64,000 nucleotides of DNA from Arsenophonus sp052174455 (GTDB taxonomy: Bacteria; Pseudomonadota; Gammaproteobacteria; Enterobacterales; Enterobacteriaceae), in the NCBI GenBank assembly GCA_052174455.1, contig JBQMRP010000012.1, positions 62,001 through 126,000 of the forward strand, read 5' to 3'. Under the pieces are notes generated by a model. The model was not told where the DNA came from. It did not search any database and saw nothing but the letters and a program-made list of their open reading frames with translations. The position numbers and the translations under genes are program-made. Positions 61,830 to 64,000 of this stretch are shown one piece after another (positions within the stretch are counted from its first letter, which is position 1; the number at the start of each line of letters is the position of its first letter).

Positions 61830-62700
61830 ATATTAATTACTCTTCTCTAGTAAGAGAGAAATGGTTTTTTTGAATAATTCAGATTTAACTTTGAACTAGT
61901 CTTTAATAGACTGCAATGGAGTTTTACTACTCAATACTGATTTGGATAATTCTTGATTATATATCCAATCATATTAATACAAGATGTAATCTAAAACTCT
62001 TGATCAGAATTGAAATGATAGCTTTACAGCTTTTCTTTAATACGCTAATTAAATCTCTCGACCTATACCATTTGTTTGAGAATACATAAGCAGGATAAGT
62101 CGGTGTTCTATATAAATTTATGCACACAAGCAATCGAATTCATATTTTCTAGTGGCTGAACGTTTTTGCAGATAAAAGGCAGTCTGTAAATTCTTTGTTA
62201 TTATTTGTAAGTACCCGATGTATATCATGAGATATACAAGGTTAAGATCACGTAATAAGAGTCAGGAATTGGCCGCGATCTTAGCCTTGAGTAGACTAAT
62301 AAAAACTTATCGAATGCCTTTATCTATACTATACACCTACAACACCTACAAAATATAACGTTGTGAAGTTTTATTTGACATTTTCGGAAAATATTTATAT
62401 CTACATGCAGGGTATAATCCAAGCTCATAGCTTTTAATCGCTTTATGCTTCGCGTTTAGTACTTACAGCTTCACTTCACATAAACTCCCCGGGGCTACCC
62501 GTGCCTGAATAAACAGTGATCTAGGCCAGATCAAGATACAAAAACAGAGTTCAGAAATTCACGTACGACTTGCCAGGAGATCGTTAAGAGGGAGAAAATA
62601 TTTTTGCAGGAAACGGAGACTACGTTGTTCTGATCGGACGACAGGGTCGTCAGTAAACGATGGGGGGAATATAGCTGTGGTCATCAAGTTACCTTATCAA
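61830..62700 (-). mobile_element. IS481-family relic, most complete copy
   Basis: Minus-strand translation through stops recovers the IS481 signature in order: HRVLTNNNKEFTD (family ILTDNGKEFTDRL, catalytic Asp), HRLTYPAYVFSN (HRLTPP..PQTNG), then YNQELS.SVLSSKTPLQSIK, DWFKVKSELFKK (family YNQELPQSVLGSKTPLQAMK, DWFKLKPELFKK). The C-terminus is at the left. Copies at 6310, 38010 and 51420 are the same element. Confidence 0.75.
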
Positions 62701-63475
62701 AGGTTGTTGCTTTCCTTGCAGAGTAATTTGTAAAGATATGTTTGTATTTCAATTGTTATGGTTTTAAACAATATTCTTCAGGTCAAATAATTTTGTAAAT
62801 AAAACGACTCTATAACATGGGTATATCTACTCAGTTATTTTTAATTAGCTGACATAACTGTTCATATTTTTAATATGAAATTCCTTACTAATAATTCTCT
62901 GATCACTCGGCTTATTAGGTAATAATGACTAATTTTATGTTCACTTATAAAGCTTTTTTGACTTCAACAATAGCACTTAGTGCATTTATATTAGCTGTCT
63001 CCACCGAAGCAAAAAAACGGTGATGCTATTCTAAACGCTGTTTTCAAATGAATCTCTGTTTTTATTGATTCCTATAAAGTCAAGCTATTCAACATACATT
63101 ACAGATAACTAAATCATCTATTCTTGTTATGTAGTTTCTACAGAAACTATTCCAATAAAAATGTTACATGTTTTCCTGTAATTGTGGATTTTTAATGAGA
63201 TTATTGTAATCCTAATTAATATCTCCTAGTGGTTATATGCTCACTATGACAATAGTGAACAGGATAAAGTGAATGAGTTACTTCAATGCATGAATTAACA
63301 TTGTCCAATAGATTATTGCTAAATCAACTAACGACATGCAATTTTATGTTAGCAGGGAGCAAGAAAATAGACTCTTTGATCTGTATAACTGTTTGCTTTG
63401 TTAGAGCAAGCTCTGTTCTGTAGCAAAAATCCTTAATGCAGTATAAGGGATTTCTACCAATAACCTTTTTCAACA
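62700..63475 (-). mobile_element. IS1595-family transposase relic
   Basis: It aligns with the copy at 36960-37990. The element-end block AAAAATCCTTAATGCAGTATA is at 63424-63446 and the zinc-ribbon region near 63180-63300 (minus strand). The C-terminal part (62730-62940) preserves an HIKNMNSYVS.LK-like segment, matching the family HIQNVNAYHSRLK. All frames are broken. It abuts the IS481 relic on the left and an IS256 relic on the right. Confidence 0.65.
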
Positions 63476-63484
63476 TAGCTATGA

Positions 63485-64000
63485 AGTAACAAGACAGTGA
63501 GTTATTAAGAAGTCTGGTGTATGGCGATCAAGACTTTACCATGCCAATCTTGATGCTTCGTAAATCTGTTTGGATCCTTAAATTGGGTGTTGTTTACCAC
63601 TAAAATCAAGACTAAATATCCTTAATCTAGTTCCAATTTTCTGAGTAGGCCAAGAATAACTTAAATACTAAATAGTTATTTTTCTTGAGCCACAGTGCTT
63701 CGCACGTTAGCTTCATAGACTCACTGGACAAAATCGACTCAATCAAAATTCGTTGTTTTTATTTATGCCCAACGCGATCACGGAACCCCATAGAATATTA
63801 GCCGTTATTCTCGATCCTTCTTTAGCTTCTTCATTGCTGCAGGATGCCACCTATCCTAAAAAACTTGCTAATAAAATATCAATGGACTTATTAGTAATAT
63901 ATCACGAACCCCCTGCTAGAGATACCTCTGCAGTTCACCATTAACTTTCAATTACATATTTTTGTGGAAGTAAAGAGCAGGAATATTAGCTATTTTGTGT
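63485..64000 (-). mobile_element. IS256-family relic, running off the window
   Basis: It begins with GAGTTATTAAGAAGTCTGGTG and aligns with the starts of the copies at 30835 and 35455; it continues to the KIAN-equivalent block (TATTAGCTATTTTGTGT, minus strand) at the window edge. The remaining half should lie beyond position 64000. A 63-codon plus-strand open stretch inside it is not a gene. Confidence 0.65.

Overview
The window looks like a piece of the chromosome of a degenerating gammaproteobacterial insect symbiont from the Arsenophonus/Providencia (Morganellaceae) side of the Enterobacterales. The protein genes are close matches to E. coli housekeeping genes in the E. coli local order. 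The one intact rRNA gene (16S, minus strand, 1542 nt) reads like Arsenophonus/Providencia 16S from memory; this placement was not checked by a search. The DNA outside genes is very AT-rich and full of decayed insertion sequences and gene corpses. Only about 58% of the window is intact gene, which fits an early to middle stage of host restriction.

Layout: (1) 0.8-5.8 kb: ychE (MarC family) and htpX separated by about 3.5 kb of decayed DNA. (2) 7.2-12.2 kb: secA, a divergent DciA-like DUF721 gene, and lpxC. (3) 12.2-28.6 kb: a nearly complete, tightly packed dcw cluster on the minus strand (rsmH-ftsL-ftsI-murE-murF-mraY-murD-ftsW-murG-murC-ddlB/ftsQ-ftsA-ftsZ). The first gene, mraZ, is a pseudogene, and ddlB and ftsQ are one open frame. 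(4) 29-39 kb: a gene desert holding only fabB, with relics of IS1595, IS256 and IS481 elements, an EamA transporter corpse and unidentified remnants. (5) 39-46.6 kb: nrdA-nrdB-yfaE, ubiG and divergent gyrA. (6) 46.6-50.6 kb: an IS256 corpse and pssA. (7) 50.7-56.3 kb: an rRNA operon in which only the 16S and its processing stem survive; the 5S, 23S and both spacer tRNAs are decayed, and an IS481 relic sits inside the 23S. (8) 56.5-61.8 kb: clpB (with a heat-shock-type promoter), a yfiH/pgeF pseudogene, rluD and bamD. (9) 61.8-64 kb: stacked IS481, IS1595 and IS256 relics.

Functionally the surviving genes are essential core functions: lipid II synthesis (murC-G, ddlB, mraY), septation (ftsL, I, W, Q, A, Z), lipid A (lpxC), fatty acids (fabB), phosphatidylethanolamine (pssA), secretion and envelope quality control (secA, bamD, htpX), dNTPs (nrdAB with its ferredoxin), ubiquinone (ubiG), DNA topology (gyrA), chaperoning (clpB) and ribosome maturation (rsmH, rluD). 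What has been lost is regulatory or accessory: the MraZ repressor, PgeF, a drug/metabolite transporter and any recognisable secM.

No CRISPR array, prophage, toxin system or biosynthetic cluster was seen. The most interesting points are the DdlB-FtsQ read-through fusion, the half-dead rRNA operon with a preserved 16S maturation stem, perfect hairpins embedded in otherwise decayed DNA, and retention of a DciA-type helicase loader gene.
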